Source of the DNA: Saccharina japonica
Taxonomy: Eukaryota > Sar > Phaeophyceae > Laminariales > Laminariaceae
Direction of reading: 5' to 3'
Assembly: GCA_008828725.1 (NCBI GenBank)
Contig: MEHQ01001576.1
Coordinates: forward strand, 1-64,000
DNA: 64,000 bases
A program made the translations under genes and the position numbers. Below the pieces are notes generated by a model that was given only the letters and a program-made list of their open reading frames with translations, did no database searches and was not told the DNA's origin. How positions within the stretch are numbered: the first letter of the stretch is position 1; every line of letters starts with the position of its first letter. Below, piece after piece: positions 40,398 through 52,576 of the stretch.

Positions 40398-41310
40398 TTG
40401 AGGCATGCCTGGTTGGTGTGTCACCTGGTCGTTGTGCTCTTGGAAAGGCTCTATTTTCAATGCGGGCACACCTAAGGAAGTGTGCTCGCGCGGGCAGTTT
40501 TACGCGAGCTCGGGTATATGGGGCGAAATAAGCCGTTTGCCACGCGTACCCCCAAATGATCATACATATCATATATACATGGGAAAAATATAAACGACAG
40601 CAGCTGTGAGATCGAGAGAGGAAACGTCGAAACTCATATTTACAAGCTGCGTGGGATACTTCGATCGGGCGCACTACGACGGGTTTTGAAGGAGACATAA
40701 TCTGACAGTTATATACATAAGTGACTGTAGATATTTGGGGAAATTGACGGCAGCACACTATACAACGATTTTACGTGTGTACGAGTGTATTCTAATAAGT
40801 TCTTGGAAATGGGGTAATCGTCAAGAAGTTCAAAATGATTCGATGGAGCGGATTTTGGATCTCTGGTTTACCTTCTTCATGGGCGATGGTGGCTATACAC
40901 CTATTCCGAGAGGCGCACGACCGCGATTTACCCTCGTTCCCGATCAAAGCATCATTATCTGACGAAAAACAAGCAAGACTGATGAAACAAATCGAACTAT
41001 CTCTCTTCAGAATAAGCCTTTTGAAGCACTCGGGTGTGTTTACTCATTTTGGGTAATTACTAGTTGCCACCTCGTACCTAAAACCTTGCAGCACACCAGA
41101 GATTTTGTTATGTGCTTTTGCGCCTGGTCTAAATGTATCCAGGGCAGGTATAATACCTACTAGCTATCTGGTAGAGTTCAAGGTTTGGCAATACTTTAAT
41201 CTACTAAAAAAGCAGTAGTACGAGTGCCAGGCATTTAGTAATAGAAAATCGAACAACTCAAACACCTACTACCTGCTCTTCCGTACGTACAAGTATCTAA
41301 AGTAGTAGTA
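40398..41310. other. Gene-free stretch
   Basis: No convincing gene or repeat. Confidence 0.35.
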
Positions 41311-41648
41311 GATGCAACGGTAGAGATGCACCGGGATTTTTCTGAAGTTCTTTACTTTGGGTTGAGGAGCTGGCGACTCCGCTCAAAAATGACGTTGATA
41401 AAAAAAAAAAAGCAAGGCCACAGACAGGCCGACGAGCGTTTTTGTACTATTGTGACCATACCGCTGTATGTACTGCTGTGCATGTACGTACTACGTAGTA
41501 CGTGACGAAACAAATTTGTTTTTAAAACAGATACATACGAGTACTATCAGTTGAACATCCCTATTACGTAATATTAGTCATAAGTATTTGCCTCGTAAGG
41601 CGAAATAGTGCTGCTACAGTTACGAGTACCCCTATCGCTGCACGCGTC
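41311..41648. mobile_element. MITE family A, diverged longer copy
   Basis: GATGCAACGGTAGAGATGCACC at the left and ACCCCTATCGCTGCACGCGTC at the right fit the family A termini. The interior is enlarged and poorly matched. Confidence 0.5.
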
Positions 41649-42099
41649 AGCATCACACAACAAAACGTACCAGGTATGAAATGTTCCACAACCGACAGCG
41701 TGCAGCATATTAGTGATAAAATATTCAATCCTAACATGGATCACTGATAAACGGCTCGCCCCCCCACAAACAGTGCCAGTAGTGGTTGCACGGTTTCAGC
41801 TATTTTAATATTAGTATCAAATGGAAATAAATGTATGCCTGACCGGTGGAGTTCCTCGAGTGAGCAATAATTACTGTACATTATTAAGTATCTATGTGGT
41901 ATTAGAGAGGACACCATAGTGACTACTAGGTCCAAAAGGCGCTGCTATTAATAGCGAAAATAGGGAAATATATACGTTTTTGTGTGTACCGTAAGTCCTA
42001 TTTACTATGCCCCCCCCCCCCCCGTGAAGATATATATTCGTTGTAGGACTATGTAGCGGACAGAAATATTGGTCGGGTCGCACGATCAAACTTTTTCGA

Positions 42100-42190
42100 A
42101 GTGTCTTGTGTGTTTCCGGCCTGAGATATTGAGATCCTCACGCGTAGGGAGCTCAGACAATTCAGGCCCCATTCCCTCTACCGTCGTGCG
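42100..42190. mobile_element. Fragment related to MITE family A
   Basis: GGCCTGAGATATTGAGATCC, then TCACGCGTAGGGAGCTCAGA, parallels the 5.4 kb fragment. Confidence 0.4.
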
Positions 42191-42667
42191 GCATTGCTCA
42201 AACATCAACAAGAAAAGCTTTGTAACAAAAGAAAAAACGCCGAAAAGTAATTTCAAGGGTGCAGTGGTGCAGTGGTACAGTACTGCAGAGTTGTTCGGGT
42301 GGAGCTGTTGTCTGTACTGCTGCTGCTGCTCTTCTTGCTGTTGTAGTTCCGGCGCATCATGAACCACTTCGAACCAAAATATAAGGACAGTTTGTATAGT
42401 AACATGCAGTCTAAATGGAGTGGCATGTGCTATGTTAGTACGTGAGGCGATGTACTACTGTAGTTTACTTCAACACGCCTGACAGATACTTCGTCTTGGG
42501 TTTGTTTGCGTTCCTTCGTATGTCCGCGCCCTAAAATGTGGCCCGTCTATCGTAGAGGGGATATTCACTTGTGTGGGCAAAACATCATCGTCAACAGGAA
42601 CTGGCATATGACATTAATACACCCACATATATATAAACAAAGTTAGTATATGCGCCACTGCTGCTGT
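42191..42667. other. Gene-free stretch
   Basis: Includes a CTGCTG microsatellite (about 42318-42334). Nothing else seen. Confidence 0.35.
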
Positions 42668-43005
42668 GGTGGCGCGTGAAACTCTATGCACCTACTGTTA
42701 GGTATACTATACTGCTACTGTAGTACTGCCACTAGTGCTATCGGTGTATACGCTTCCCGCCTAGAGGTAACCCACCGGCCCGAACTCTGACCCTAGCCCT
42801 AGCCCTAACTTTACCCCACAGGCAGTGATCAGTGCTGGGATGCTGCTGTGCTTGGTATACAAGACCCTGGGTTATTGATTGGGCCGGCTTGGATATTGTG
42901 CTTGGCAAGACTCTAGGTTGATTCGCCCACGTATAGTAATAGTATGATATAGTAGTATACACACAGCAGTAGGTGCATAGTGCATATAGTGATGCGCGCC
43001 ACAAT
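42668..43005. mobile_element. TIR element with a telomere-like tract
   Basis: GTGGTGGCGCGTGAAACTCT, ATGCACCTACTG at the left is matched inverted by CAGTAGGTGCAT ... GCGCGCCAC at about 42966-43004. Between them lies CCCTAGCCCTAGCCCTAAC (about 42790-42810). Sequence just inside (GGGCCGGCTTGG, CTCTAGGTTGATTCG) recurs, inverted, at 46.1-46.25 kb. Confidence 0.6.
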
Positions 43006-43954
43006 TAGAACAAAAATTCTACGCAGCTCGCAAAGTTGAGTATCTACTATTCAATCGGTTGAACTCACAGCTGGCGTATTTATAATGATTTTATTTAATT
43101 ATTAGTGGCGCATAATGCTTTCCGCCCACATGTAGGTTGTTTATGCTTTTTTACCAACTGTGCATGTTTTTTTTTCTATGCATGAATACATAATATCAAT
43201 ATTTCTTGATGCTTTTCAAGAAACGGTGCGTTTCAGGAAGAAGCGGGCACGGAGGCACTTCTCATCCCTACTTGACATCTTCCATGGGTTCTGGGGGACT
43301 CTAACCTCTAGATGTTGGTTACGTGATAGAAATTCCGCCGCAATTTTGATGCGCTACATTTCTTGGACCTTAGCTTATAGTACTGGAGTCCCGTTTTGGG
43401 GACAAATTACTTAGAATTAGAGTGGTTTGTCCCCAAAAAGGGACTGCAGTCCTAAAGGGGTTAGGCTGAGCAGAGAGCGGCTGTATCGGCTCGGCGTCTC
43501 GTCTACACAGCAGCGGCACTGTGTGATTATCTCAAGAGGGTGGTCCTACGCATCAGAGGCCTACAGCTCCCCCATCTTGGGGTGATGCAGTGGGGTCGAA
43601 ATTAGTCGATGTTGGTAAGGCCCAAAAACGAGACGAACAAAAAAACAACCCCCAAGTGGACGTTTTCAATTAATTTGCAATTATTTTATTTCATTCATTG
43701 ACAAACAACTACATGCAGCTCTTCACGAACAGCCGCACCCCGCGAAGTTGAGGCGTGTGCTCTCGACCGGTGCGCCAGACAGCAGTCGTGGGTCGCGTAG
43801 GCAACAAGAAACAACTTAAAAGTTGTGTTTTCGTAGACTCGAAATTGCGAGCCAGCAGTCACAAAAGAGCCGCAAAACAATCGCCTAATCTTTAGTTTCT
43901 CGCGCCGGCAGCAAATAGCAGTACCAAACAATGGCTTTCACTGTGCGACACCGA
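43006..43954. other. Gene-free stretch with a hairpin
   Basis: 43040-43100 is the inverse of 15655-15705 (GTTGAACTCACAGCTGGCGT and onward). 43383-43453 folds as GGAGTCCCGTTTTGGGGACAAA against its near-complement. No gene seen. Confidence 0.5.
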
Positions 43955-44903
43955 GAAAATGTGAGATCAACCGCAATCACGACAAATTGGTACGGGTGTA
44001 GACTACGTCGTGATATGCGATGTGAACATATTATGCTTAACTGTGTTTCACATAATATACCTATCGGTACTTGATCGGTACGTGAATTCAATGTTCCTAC
44101 ATACCTGCCTACGAACCCACTTACCTCCTGTGAGGCCGGTAGACTGTCTATTAGTGACCCTAGGCTATGTACTACTGTAGATATTGGCGAAAAGAAAATG
44201 TGAGATCAACCGCAATCACAACAAATTGGTACGGGTGTAGACTACGTCGTGATATGCGATGTGAACATATTATGCATAACTGTGTTTCACATAATATACC
44301 TATCGGTACTTGATCGGTACGTGAATTCAATGTTCCTACATACCTGCCTACGAACCCACTTACCTCCTGTGAGGCCGGTAGACTGTCTATTAGTGACCCT
44401 AGGCTATGTACTACTGTAGATATTGGCGAAAAGAAAATGTGAGATCAACCGCAATCACAACAAATTGGTACGGGTGTAGACTACGTCGTGATATGCGATG
44501 TGAACATATTATGCATAACTGTGTTTCACATAATATACCTATCGGTACTTGATCGGTACGTGAATTCAATGTTCCTACATACCTGCCTACGAACCCACTT
44601 ACCTCCTGTGAGGCCGGTAGACTGTCTATTAGTGACCCTAGGCTATGTACTACTGTAGATATTGGCGAAAAGAAAATGTGAGATCAACCGCAATCACAAC
44701 AAATTGGTACGGGTGTAGACTACGTCGTGATATGCGATGTGAACATATTATGCATAACCTGTGTTTCACATAATAGACCTATCGGTACGTGAATTCAATG
44801 TTCCTACATACCTGCCTACGAACCCACTTACCTCCTGTGAGGCCGGTAGACTGTCTATTAGTGACCCTAGGCTATGTACTACTGTAGATATTGGCGAAAA
44901 GAA
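43955..44903 (+). repeat. 239-bp satellite, four tandem copies
   Basis: Units start GAAAATGTGAGATCAACCGC at 43955, 44194, 44433 and 44672: an exact 239-bp period. The first three are almost identical. The fourth lacks an ~11-bp stretch (CTTGATCGGTA) and has an extra C. Each unit contains an ATATTATG...CATAATAT inverted repeat. Non-coding. Confidence 0.95.
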
Positions 44904-45096
44904 GCACTGCTGTACTGAAGGGTGAATGCGCAGTCGACAATAATAGACATCAACAACGCCGGCAACACAGCTCGTCCAGAGATGGGCAAAAATAAACTCT
45001 CGGAGAGAAACGACGTGGCTGCAACAACAGCAGCTATGTACTAGCAGCAGTAGCAGCAGCAACACGACACACTGACACGACAAGTATTCAACACAC

Positions 45097-45438
45097 CTTT
45101 ATGAGCTGCACTGGACCGTCTGCACCTCCTCCCCTTCCCCGGGCCCCTGGTCCTCTTCCTCCGCCTGCTCCTCTTCTCCCTCTTCCTCCTCTTCTTCCTC
45201 CTTCTTCTGATCCTTCTCCTGCTCCTCCTCCTCCTCCTCCTCCTCCTCCTCCTCCTCCTCCTCCTCCCCCTCCTCCTCCTTCTCCTTCTCCTCTTCCTCC
45301 TCCCCTCACGCCCGAGGAGTCTGCCGGAATAGGGTTTGGTTCAAAATCCATCTCGGTAGAAACGCCGTTGTCCTCAGTGGTCGCCATGGGCCAAGTCATG
45401 TTCGGGCGCAGTCCCATCCGTAGCCCCAGTGCCAGGCG
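45097..45438 (-). CDS. Candidate glycine-rich exon
   Basis: On the minus strand an acceptor (CACTACAG) at 45439-45441 and donor (AAG|GTGTGT) enclose 114 in-frame codons. The first 40 are well mixed (LALGLRMGLRPNMTWPMATT, EDNGVSTEMDFEPNPIPADS). Then a long Gly/Glu/Arg tract is encoded by a (GGA)n microsatellite. The non-repetitive N-terminal part is what suggests real coding. The complementary plus-strand frame is a pure Pro-rich shadow. Partner exons were not found. Confidence 0.35.
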
Positions 45439-46920
45439 CTGTAGTGGTTACCTACAGCAGTGGTAAGCCGAGTTGGTTATAGTTGTACCCTACCGGCCTG
45501 ACCCTTCCGTGAGGAAGATAATGACACAATAATCCCACAGCCTGATATTTTCGGGGGGGAAACGAAATGCGGCGGGGGGGACAGAGATAGTGTGAAACAC
45601 GCACCCTCTCCCCGGCCTTAGTATACTGTACTTTCGGTGGTGCTGTTGGATTCCCTCATTTCGGTCAAGATGTCTGTCATGGTTTCACCCATATGCAGGC
45701 TTTCTTTCTCACACGCCCCCCACCCCCCGCCCCCTCCCCATCCAACCTGCTCTTACTTGAGTTATGTACTAAAACTATCGCGGGATACACAAATTTTAAC
45801 TCATGAAATCGGTGAATTTACGAGTATGTACGGCGTAGCCTGAACCGAGATCATTCTGGTTTTTTACTCGGTATCATAGCGGTCAATGGTGTCTAATGAC
45901 GGCACACCGGTATCTCACATCAATATGGCCGTGACGCCGGCCCGCCACGAGGTCTTTATCCTAAACCAGATATGACGCCTATCGCCTTATATCAATACAG
46001 CGTCCAAATCTCTTTGGAAACCCCGTGAAAAATTCGTCGGGCGGGCATGGAAAATTGCGCGCTCTGGTTGCTTAAGGGGTGCCGGTATAGGGTAAGCAGC
46101 TTAATCAACCTAGAGTCTTGTCAAACCACATCAACCCCCAAGCCGGCCGAATTAACTCCCGGAGATTTTCTAAGCACAGCACCCAAGCCTCCCGAATCAA
46201 CCAAGAGCACTACGAAGCACAGCATCCCAGCACTGCTCACTGGCATAGCGTGTGGGTTCGGTTAACCGTTAGAGGGTTCGGGTCGGAGGGTCGGCCTTAC
46301 GCGCCAAGTACGAAACAAACTCCGTAAAGATCCACTACCAATGTGTGTCCACGGCCCTGCCATAAATGTATGGCACTACGGCCAGCCGCACTAAAACCCA
46401 CTCTGAATACCAACACTCCGGACTCAAATGTGACGGGCATTTTGTACTCGAACTCGCACCTATCAAACTCCAACTACTATTATATGTACTACTGTGGACA
46501 GTTCGACGGGAGTAGACGAGGGGAGAAAGGGCTGAAGTATTCTCGCCATAAATGTACAAAGCACGAACCGTACGAGTAGGCAGGAAGGAGAAGAGCCTAT
46601 TTTGTGATCACGGATCTGGGTCACGACTATCGTAGGGGGGAGAGAAAAAAAAAGGGCGAAGAAGATAGCGAATGGGATGGGTTAACAAAACAAACAAAAC
46701 AGTTACGTCCAGAAATGAACATTGACACGCCTCGCATACTTTGTTTCCGCCAGTTATTTAGGAGGGGGTATACAATCAAAACACCAAGCTAACTTAAACG
46801 ATCCAAACAATGCTATTGTCTTATTTCGTCCTGCCTGTCTGTGATCACAACGCTCTCCGGTTGCTCTTCTACTCTGGGCCCTGGAGGTGAGATGTGTCGT
46901 TTAACTTTTTTCAAGGTACA
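45439..46920. other. Gene-free stretch
   Basis: 46.09-46.28 kb is an inverted, diverged copy of the interior of the 42.7-43.0 kb element (CTAGAGTCTTG, AAGCCGGCC, CAGCATCCCAGCACTG). A minus-strand frame at 46335-46559 is Tyr/Ser/Trp-rich and unsupported. Confidence 0.4.
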
Positions 46921-46921
46921 T

Positions 46922-47103
46922 ACAGTAGTACAGGACACCTACTGTAATAAGAAGCAGGAACTCTGGTCCAGGCTGGATTTCTTATTTGAAAGAGGGTGCT
47001 TTCTACTCTATTTTTTCGAGATAACGACTCCCGATTATGTTCCTCTAGATCCCAGCCTGGATTTCTTATTCGCCTGTTTCTTATTAGGTGTCCTGTACTG
47101 CTG
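46922..47103. mobile_element. MITE family B, full copy
   Basis: ACAGTAGTACAGGACACCT at the left and the inverse ACAGCAGTACAGGACACCT at the right: 19 bp with one mismatch. Inside, CAGGCTGGATTTCTTATT occurs near both ends in opposite senses. Relatives lie at 49.95-50.13, 52.38-52.58 and (fragment) 38.82-38.89 kb. Confidence 0.8.
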
Positions 47104-47230
47104 TAGTGGCACACAGAGTGATACACAGAGAGTATTACGGGAGGAGTTGAACACGTCCCACACAAAGAAAAGTAATAAGAGGTGATCAAGGACTAAACTA
47201 TCGACAACGTTTTACGTACAAGGACAGCAC

Positions 47231-47766
47231 CGACCGACTACATGCTCGTTTTGGGCTGGAGGGGATGGGATATGTATACATCGCTGATTTCTAGTGCGAG
47301 CACTTCACTCAGCACTCAGGAGTACTAACGGCACAGTGTTATAGGTCTTAATTCCGGTAGGCGATTGGATAACTTTTTACCGGCAGAGCCCAACGGACTA
47401 ATTAACATATGGCGTCGACGGCAGGACATGATGAGCTGCTGGTCGGGAGTTCAAATCTGACCTCCACCATGAAAACTCTTTTAAAAAGAAAAGTGAAGTT
47501 CCTCAAGTCAAGAACCTGAAAAATACTATCCGTGGGTCCGCATAACATTGAAATCGCGAGGCCAATTGGCTTTGACACGACGACCGACTACACGCTCGTA
47601 TTGGGGCTGGAGGGGATGGGCTATGTATACGTACACCGCTGATTTTCAGTGCGGGTACTTTACTCAGCACTTAGGAGTACTGCGTAACGTTAGAGTGTTA
47701 TAAGGCTTAGTTCGGGTACGTAGGCGGTTGGATAACCTTTTACCAGTATAGCCCAACAGACTACTG
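47231..47766 (+). repeat. Direct duplication, ~185-bp copies 350 bp apart
   Basis: CGACCGACTACATGCTCGTT, GGAGGGGATGGG, CAGCACTCAGGAGTACT, TTGGATAAC and AGCCCAACGGACTA at 47231-47410 recur at 47581-47766 with about 15% difference. Confidence 0.75.
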
Positions 47767-48550
47767 GATTGCCTTCATATAGTGCTTTCTACAGGACTAC
47801 AGTGCACCAAATCAACCACTTCAGAGGTTGGGGTGTTTTGAAACAGAAATGACGACAAAAAAAACGACTCCAAGGCGGGACGAAACATATACATCGCATG
47901 AAAGCCAGCCTACGTACGTACGAGTACGCACTTCCCTCTGCATCATGTATGTGTCGGAAACACCCTTTCTCGCATAATACTCAGTCGCGGAATATACGCA
48001 GCGTGTGCATATCCATCGGCCCTTACACCATGGGACAGAGGGGTAACAATTTCAGCGTTGCCCAAAACATCTGTAGCAACCCCGCGGCTGCGCGGTCACG
48101 TGTACCCCTCCCAGCCCCTTAACGCAGCATGCCTCCACATTTGCCCTTTCCTCAGCAGCGCAGCAACCTCATCGGGTACTACAGCAGTAAGTAGTACCGG
48201 TGTCGGCGCCGCGGCCTTCGCGTGTATTTAGCGGCGGCGGCACCGTGAAGCCGGAGACAAGTTTGAGAGTCGCGCGCCTACTTTATGGGGACCAAACCTA
48301 CTTATATCCATGCATATCACCAGGGGACGCTCGCTATCATCCCCGGGTACAATGATATGATGAATACGTCGGAGCGTAGTGCGTGATTCGCTTCGCAGCA
48401 CTACCTTTACTTACGCACACAGCAGTTATCTGTTTCTCTTGGGCACGTGTGCTTTTCGTCTAGGGGCGCTTCTGTCTCCCTGCGTCATTTGTATTCTGTT
48501 TCATTTCAGAACTTGTTTTTTATTTGTCTTTTTTGTTCCTATTTTTTGGT
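47767..48550. other. Gene-free stretch
   Basis: Only short frames. No repeat recognised. Confidence 0.35.
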
Positions 48551-48554
48551 TCGG

Positions 48555-48785
48555 CTCGTGTCGCTGTGTTCTCGTACCCGGTACGTGACGCATCTCACTT
48601 GCTTTACCCATTAATTTGCGTTTATTTTTGTTTTGGTTTTTCTCTGTTTCACAGTCTGTGACCACAGAATTTGTATCTCTCTAGGATTGGGAATCAGGAC
48701 AGGCACTGGGTGTACTGATGTGGTTGACTTGATTGAGTAGAAAGAACGGGTTTAATGTGAAGACAACAACAACAACAACACAGCT
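48555..48785 (+). repeat. Repeat Y, copy 1, ending in (AAC)n
   Basis: TTTTGGTTTTTCTCTGTTTC, ACAGTCTGTGACCACA, TCTCTAGGATTGGGAA and GGTTTAATGTGAAGACAACA followed by AAC repeats. Related sequence occurs at 52.05-52.31 kb (same strand) and, as opposed halves, at 49.50-49.76 kb. Confidence 0.65.
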
Positions 48786-49496
48786 TGTACCTCTCGAGCA
48801 TGATGAACAATAAACACCGACTGCTGGGATGTGTCAAATAAATGTCGATGGGTGGGGGGGGTTGCAAGAACGAACGGCTGACGTGGGAAGAACCGCCCCA
48901 CCACGTATTACACGTATGATATATATGGACGCTGTGGGCACACACAGTAGTTCAACAACACTTCTGGGCATCAAGTGCAACAATTTGAAGTGCAACAACA
49001 CTAACTACACACGATAAGCAAACGGTACGCATGCATAACCCGCAGCCAGCCTTGCAAAGCTGACTATCGACCAGTCGGGAGAAGTCAGGCTGGACGCGTT
49101 TCTTTTAGTGAGTAAACATGTTTTCATCAAATATGTGAACGGCATTTTGTGCAACATGCTCAAACGGCGCGATGAACATACACGGGGGGCTGCCTGTGAA
49201 TCGCAGTCGATTCATCCGAACCAATCGAACTATATACGAGATTCATTCCCGACATCGGTCCCACAAAATTGGAGAGAGTTTGTTTTTCCCGATTAATAGT
49301 GGTCCCCTCACCAGCCGAGTCGTGGGGGGAAGGGGAGGCCACCAGTGAATCGTGATTAGTTATTGGGTTCGCCCTGTTGGCTTCGTTCACACGATAACCT
49401 CGGAATTAAATCGAACCGATTCATCGGGAAACGTTGATGAAGCCACTATCCCTGAAACTCGGGAAATGCACTATTTAATACCAGAGTGTGTGTGTT

Positions 49497-49665
49497 GTCT
49501 TCACATTAAACCCGTTCTTTCTAATCAACCACATCCATCCGTACACCCAGTGTGTTTCCTGATTCCTAATCTCTGATGGCTCTAGCACTTTTTTTGTGAC
49601 CACGGGCTGTGATCTTGCTAGATCAGACTATAGGGATTAGCAACTGAAACGAGTTTAATGTAAAG

Positions 49666-49696
<31 letters not shown>

Positions 49697-49765
49697 GAGC
49701 GATACAATTATGTGGTCACAGACTGTGAAACAGAGAAAAAACAAACAAAATGAACGCAAATGAAT
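49497..49765. repeat. Repeat Y, two opposed halves around (AAC)n
   Basis: The left part (TCTTCACATTAAACCCGTTC, ACACCCAGTG, GATTCCTAATCTCT) is the inverse of the 48.6 kb copy. The right part (GTTTAATGTAAAGACAACAAC, then TGTGGTCACAGACTGTGAAA) carries the other end. Confidence 0.55.
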
Positions 49766-49949
49766 GGTATTAATAAATACTAATATTATACTACGGAGGA
49801 CCATACATAGTAAATTGGACCAAATTTTGTGGGAAAAAAAGGAAATACGAGTAATACGAGGTACGTATACGTATATATATTTTTTTTGTCTGTCCCGTAG
49901 GTCTCCTATTTGCTATGGTCCTCCGTCATACATACGTACAGCCAGTACA

Positions 49950-50132
49950 GGACATATTTTTAATAATAATGCGAAGCAGGGTAATTCGATCCAGAGTGGA
50001 TTTCTTATCCGAGCATGGGTCGGTTTTACACTAACTTCAGCATATTAAAGACTCTTGGATTTCTTATTTTTCTGCAAATATCAGCCCGGCATTGCTCGTT
50101 TTCTTGCTTTTGTTTTAAGAGGTGTCCTGTGC
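49950..50132. mobile_element. MITE family B, diverged copy
   Basis: CAGTACAGGACATATTTTTAAT at the left and GTTTTAAGAGGTGTCCTGTG at the right, with GTGGATTTCTTATCC and TTGGATTTCTTATT inside. Confidence 0.55.
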
Positions 50133-50682
50133 GGTACTACTACAGTACTACTGTATACTACACCCCCCGAAGGGTATGATACGACATACCAGGTAATAAA
50201 TAGTACCAGGTAGAGGGATGCACCAAATCACACAGAGTGTGTGCACTACCAGGGGTTAGTGCAAATCAATTTATACTGGTACGTACCAGGTATGACCTGA
50301 GCCTGTGCTTGAGCCATTAATTCGTTGTGTGTTAATAAATTTCTTGCCAAAAGCCTAAAGAGGGACGACATGGTATCGAACCCGTATACAATTTGCTGTC
50401 CAATCAAAATCGCAACATCCATGCTAATATTTGCTACGGAGGCTGCTCAGGTAGCAAGCTACAAGCTACAAGCTACAAGCTACAAGCTACGTATCATAGA
50501 AACGCGTGTACCATTTTGAAAACATTGGCTTCCAAAGCGACAGCTTGTTGTATCATACGTACGTATGATTTCATTTTTATCTGGAGAAGATGTTTATAAT
50601 ACTTTAGGAATAATGATCGACCTTACGGTGCTGCGAGGGTAATATCATCATGTTCACCACACAACAGGCAGTAGTAACAGGC

Positions 50683-50739
<57 letters not shown>

Positions 50740-51300
50740 TGGATCGGCACTGGTGCGTCAGGCGCAAAAGTCCAGATGCACGGGCCTTTTTGGCCGTCGG
50801 TGTAGACAGCAATGTCCATCTCACTTTTGTGCGCGGAGGCAGACGCCATCAGAAAGGTGGACGGACACTACGTACACAGCCCTAGGTATGTTTGCTAGAG
50901 GGAGCTGTACTGTCTCAGTAACCTGGCTTCGCCATCAAAGGAGGAGGGAGCGTGTGGCGACGAGCTGAGTAGTAGTAGTAGTATTAATAGTAGTAGTAGT
51001 AGCAGTACACAGCAGTATACGACACACCTCTGTTCAAAACTTGGGTTGGCACACCCACCACCCTGTTAGGAACACAGAATTCTGAACTAAACAGAACTAA
51101 CGCCAGTCCCAAACCTAGCCCTATAAACCCCGAGTCAACGTAAACTGCAATCAAAAACGTCGTCACACCACCTGCCGGAAGAAGTTTTACTCTGTGTGCA
51201 TATCATATCTACGACCCGGCATAACCGTAGGTTTCCGTTTCCGTTTTTGTTTTTCTGTTTTTCTCCTGGCTGAAGATGGTTCTTGCTGGAGATAGTTAAT
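50133..51300. other. Gene-free stretch with (TAG)n microsatellites
   Basis: (AGT)n at 50684-50741 and again at 50970-51003. Five near-perfect AGCTACAA units lie at about 50456-50490. No gene supported. Confidence 0.5.
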
Positions 51301-51375
51301 TATTTATGATGCTGATCAAGATGTTAATTGCTGAAAATGTTAACGAGTCGCCACTGCTGCGAAGCACATGTCCAG

Positions 51376-51513
51376 GCGGCTTTGGCTGCTGCGCAAACTC
51401 GGGCAGAAGAAAATGCGCTTGCTGCTGTAGCTGCAGTGCAGGCCCAGGTGGACGCACGCCGTGTGGAGGATGCAAATGCTGTGCAAGCCGAGGCAAAATC
51501 CTACATAGAGTAA
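51376..51513 (+). CDS. Candidate terminal exon, Ala/Gln-rich helix
   Basis: After an acceptor (ACATGTCCAG) 45 codons run to TAA at 51511-51513. They encode AALAAAQTRAEENALAAVAA, VQAQVDARRVEDANAVQAEA and KSYIE, a strongly helix-forming, heptad-like peptide with little codon monotony. No upstream partner identified and no family assigned; it could also be chance in GCN-rich DNA. Confidence 0.3.
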   Translation, partial: AALAAAQTRAEENALAAVAAVQAQVDARRVEDANAVQAEAKSYIE

Positions 51514-52050
51514 TACCTCGTCGTGCTGATGCACAGCAGTTCTTTTGTGACCGATGCGTAGCAAACTCTAAATACTAACTATTAATAATGATAAACCACA
51601 CCAACCACCACAACAATGTAACGCTGTGATACATGATAAGCAAGCATGATTTTGTTATTATTTTTGCTCGATGGCATTATAAATTATTATTCGGATTATT
51701 GTGCGTACACCAGCCACACTATTGGTCGCCGCGTGTCTCGACCAAAAGAAACTCCTCACCGAGAATCGAACCCGCGACGATCAACGCGGAATCCGAGGTC
51801 AATCACTATTAATAATATTGGTAGAAAACGGGGCTGACCGGTCATGTCATCCGAGAGATGGGGTCAAACACAAGAACCCCAAAATGCGGTCATCTTGAGC
51901 ACGTACGAGTACTCGTAGGTATTACGTAGTAGGTATGTTTTTCTACGATTAATATTACAGTAGTAGGCGCCCTCCTGGTCTCTCCTTGCATCATTTTTGT
52001 ATGATTTTTCATCTATCTATTCACGTATCTGTATGAATTCGTTTTGCTTG
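51514..52050. other. Gene-free stretch
   Basis: A tRNA-like B box (GGGTTCGATTC, minus strand, about 51765) lies here without a matching tRNA body. Nothing else seen. Confidence 0.35.
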
Positions 52051-52054
52051 TTGT

Positions 52055-52310
52055 GTCGTTGTGTTCTCGTACCCGTGGGTTGGCATTCCACGGGCTTTAT
52101 ACCCATTAGTTTGCGATTACTCTTGTTTTGTTTTTCCTCTGGTCTCAAAGCAAAAGTCAGTCTGAGCTGTGACCACATAATATTAAGAGTATCTCTCCAG
52201 GATTAGGAACCAGGAGAGACAGATAGTGGGTGTACTGGTTATGTATACGTATAATAGTTGGATATATAAAACGAATGGTTTAACGTGTAGACCTAACAAA
52301 CAACAAGAGA
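52055..52310 (+). repeat. Repeat Y, copy 3
   Basis: TTGTTTTGTTTTTCCTCTGG, GCTGTGACCACATAATA, TCTCTCCAGGATTAGGAACC and GTGGGTGTACTGGTT parallel the 48.6 kb copy. Confidence 0.55.
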
Positions 52311-52375
52311 GAAGAAAATATGATCACTAATAAATACGTACGTTAATAAATATCGCATCATATATTATATAATAT

Positions 52376-52576
52376 ACAGTAGTAATACACAGTGAAGGAC
52401 ACCTAACTATTAATAATAAGAAACAGTAAATCTGGTTCAGGCTGGATTTCTTACTTGAGCGAGGGTGCTTTCGACACCAATTTCAAGAGAACGACTCAAG
52501 AATCTCCTATTTCCTCTTAATCGCAGCCTGCCTTTCTTATTAGCCTGTTTCTTGTCAGGTGTCCTCTTCTACTGCT
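52376..52576. mobile_element. MITE family B, copy
   Basis: ATACAGTAGTA... AGGACACCT at the left and AGGTGTCCT... TACTGCTGTAT at the right, with AGGCTGGATTTCTTACTTGA and GCCTGCCTTTCTTATT inside. Confidence 0.7.

Noticed and set aside
45101..45466. Proline-rich plus-strand frame
   Set aside because: Created by the (CCT)n microsatellite; the minus-strand reading has the non-repetitive peptide and splice signals.
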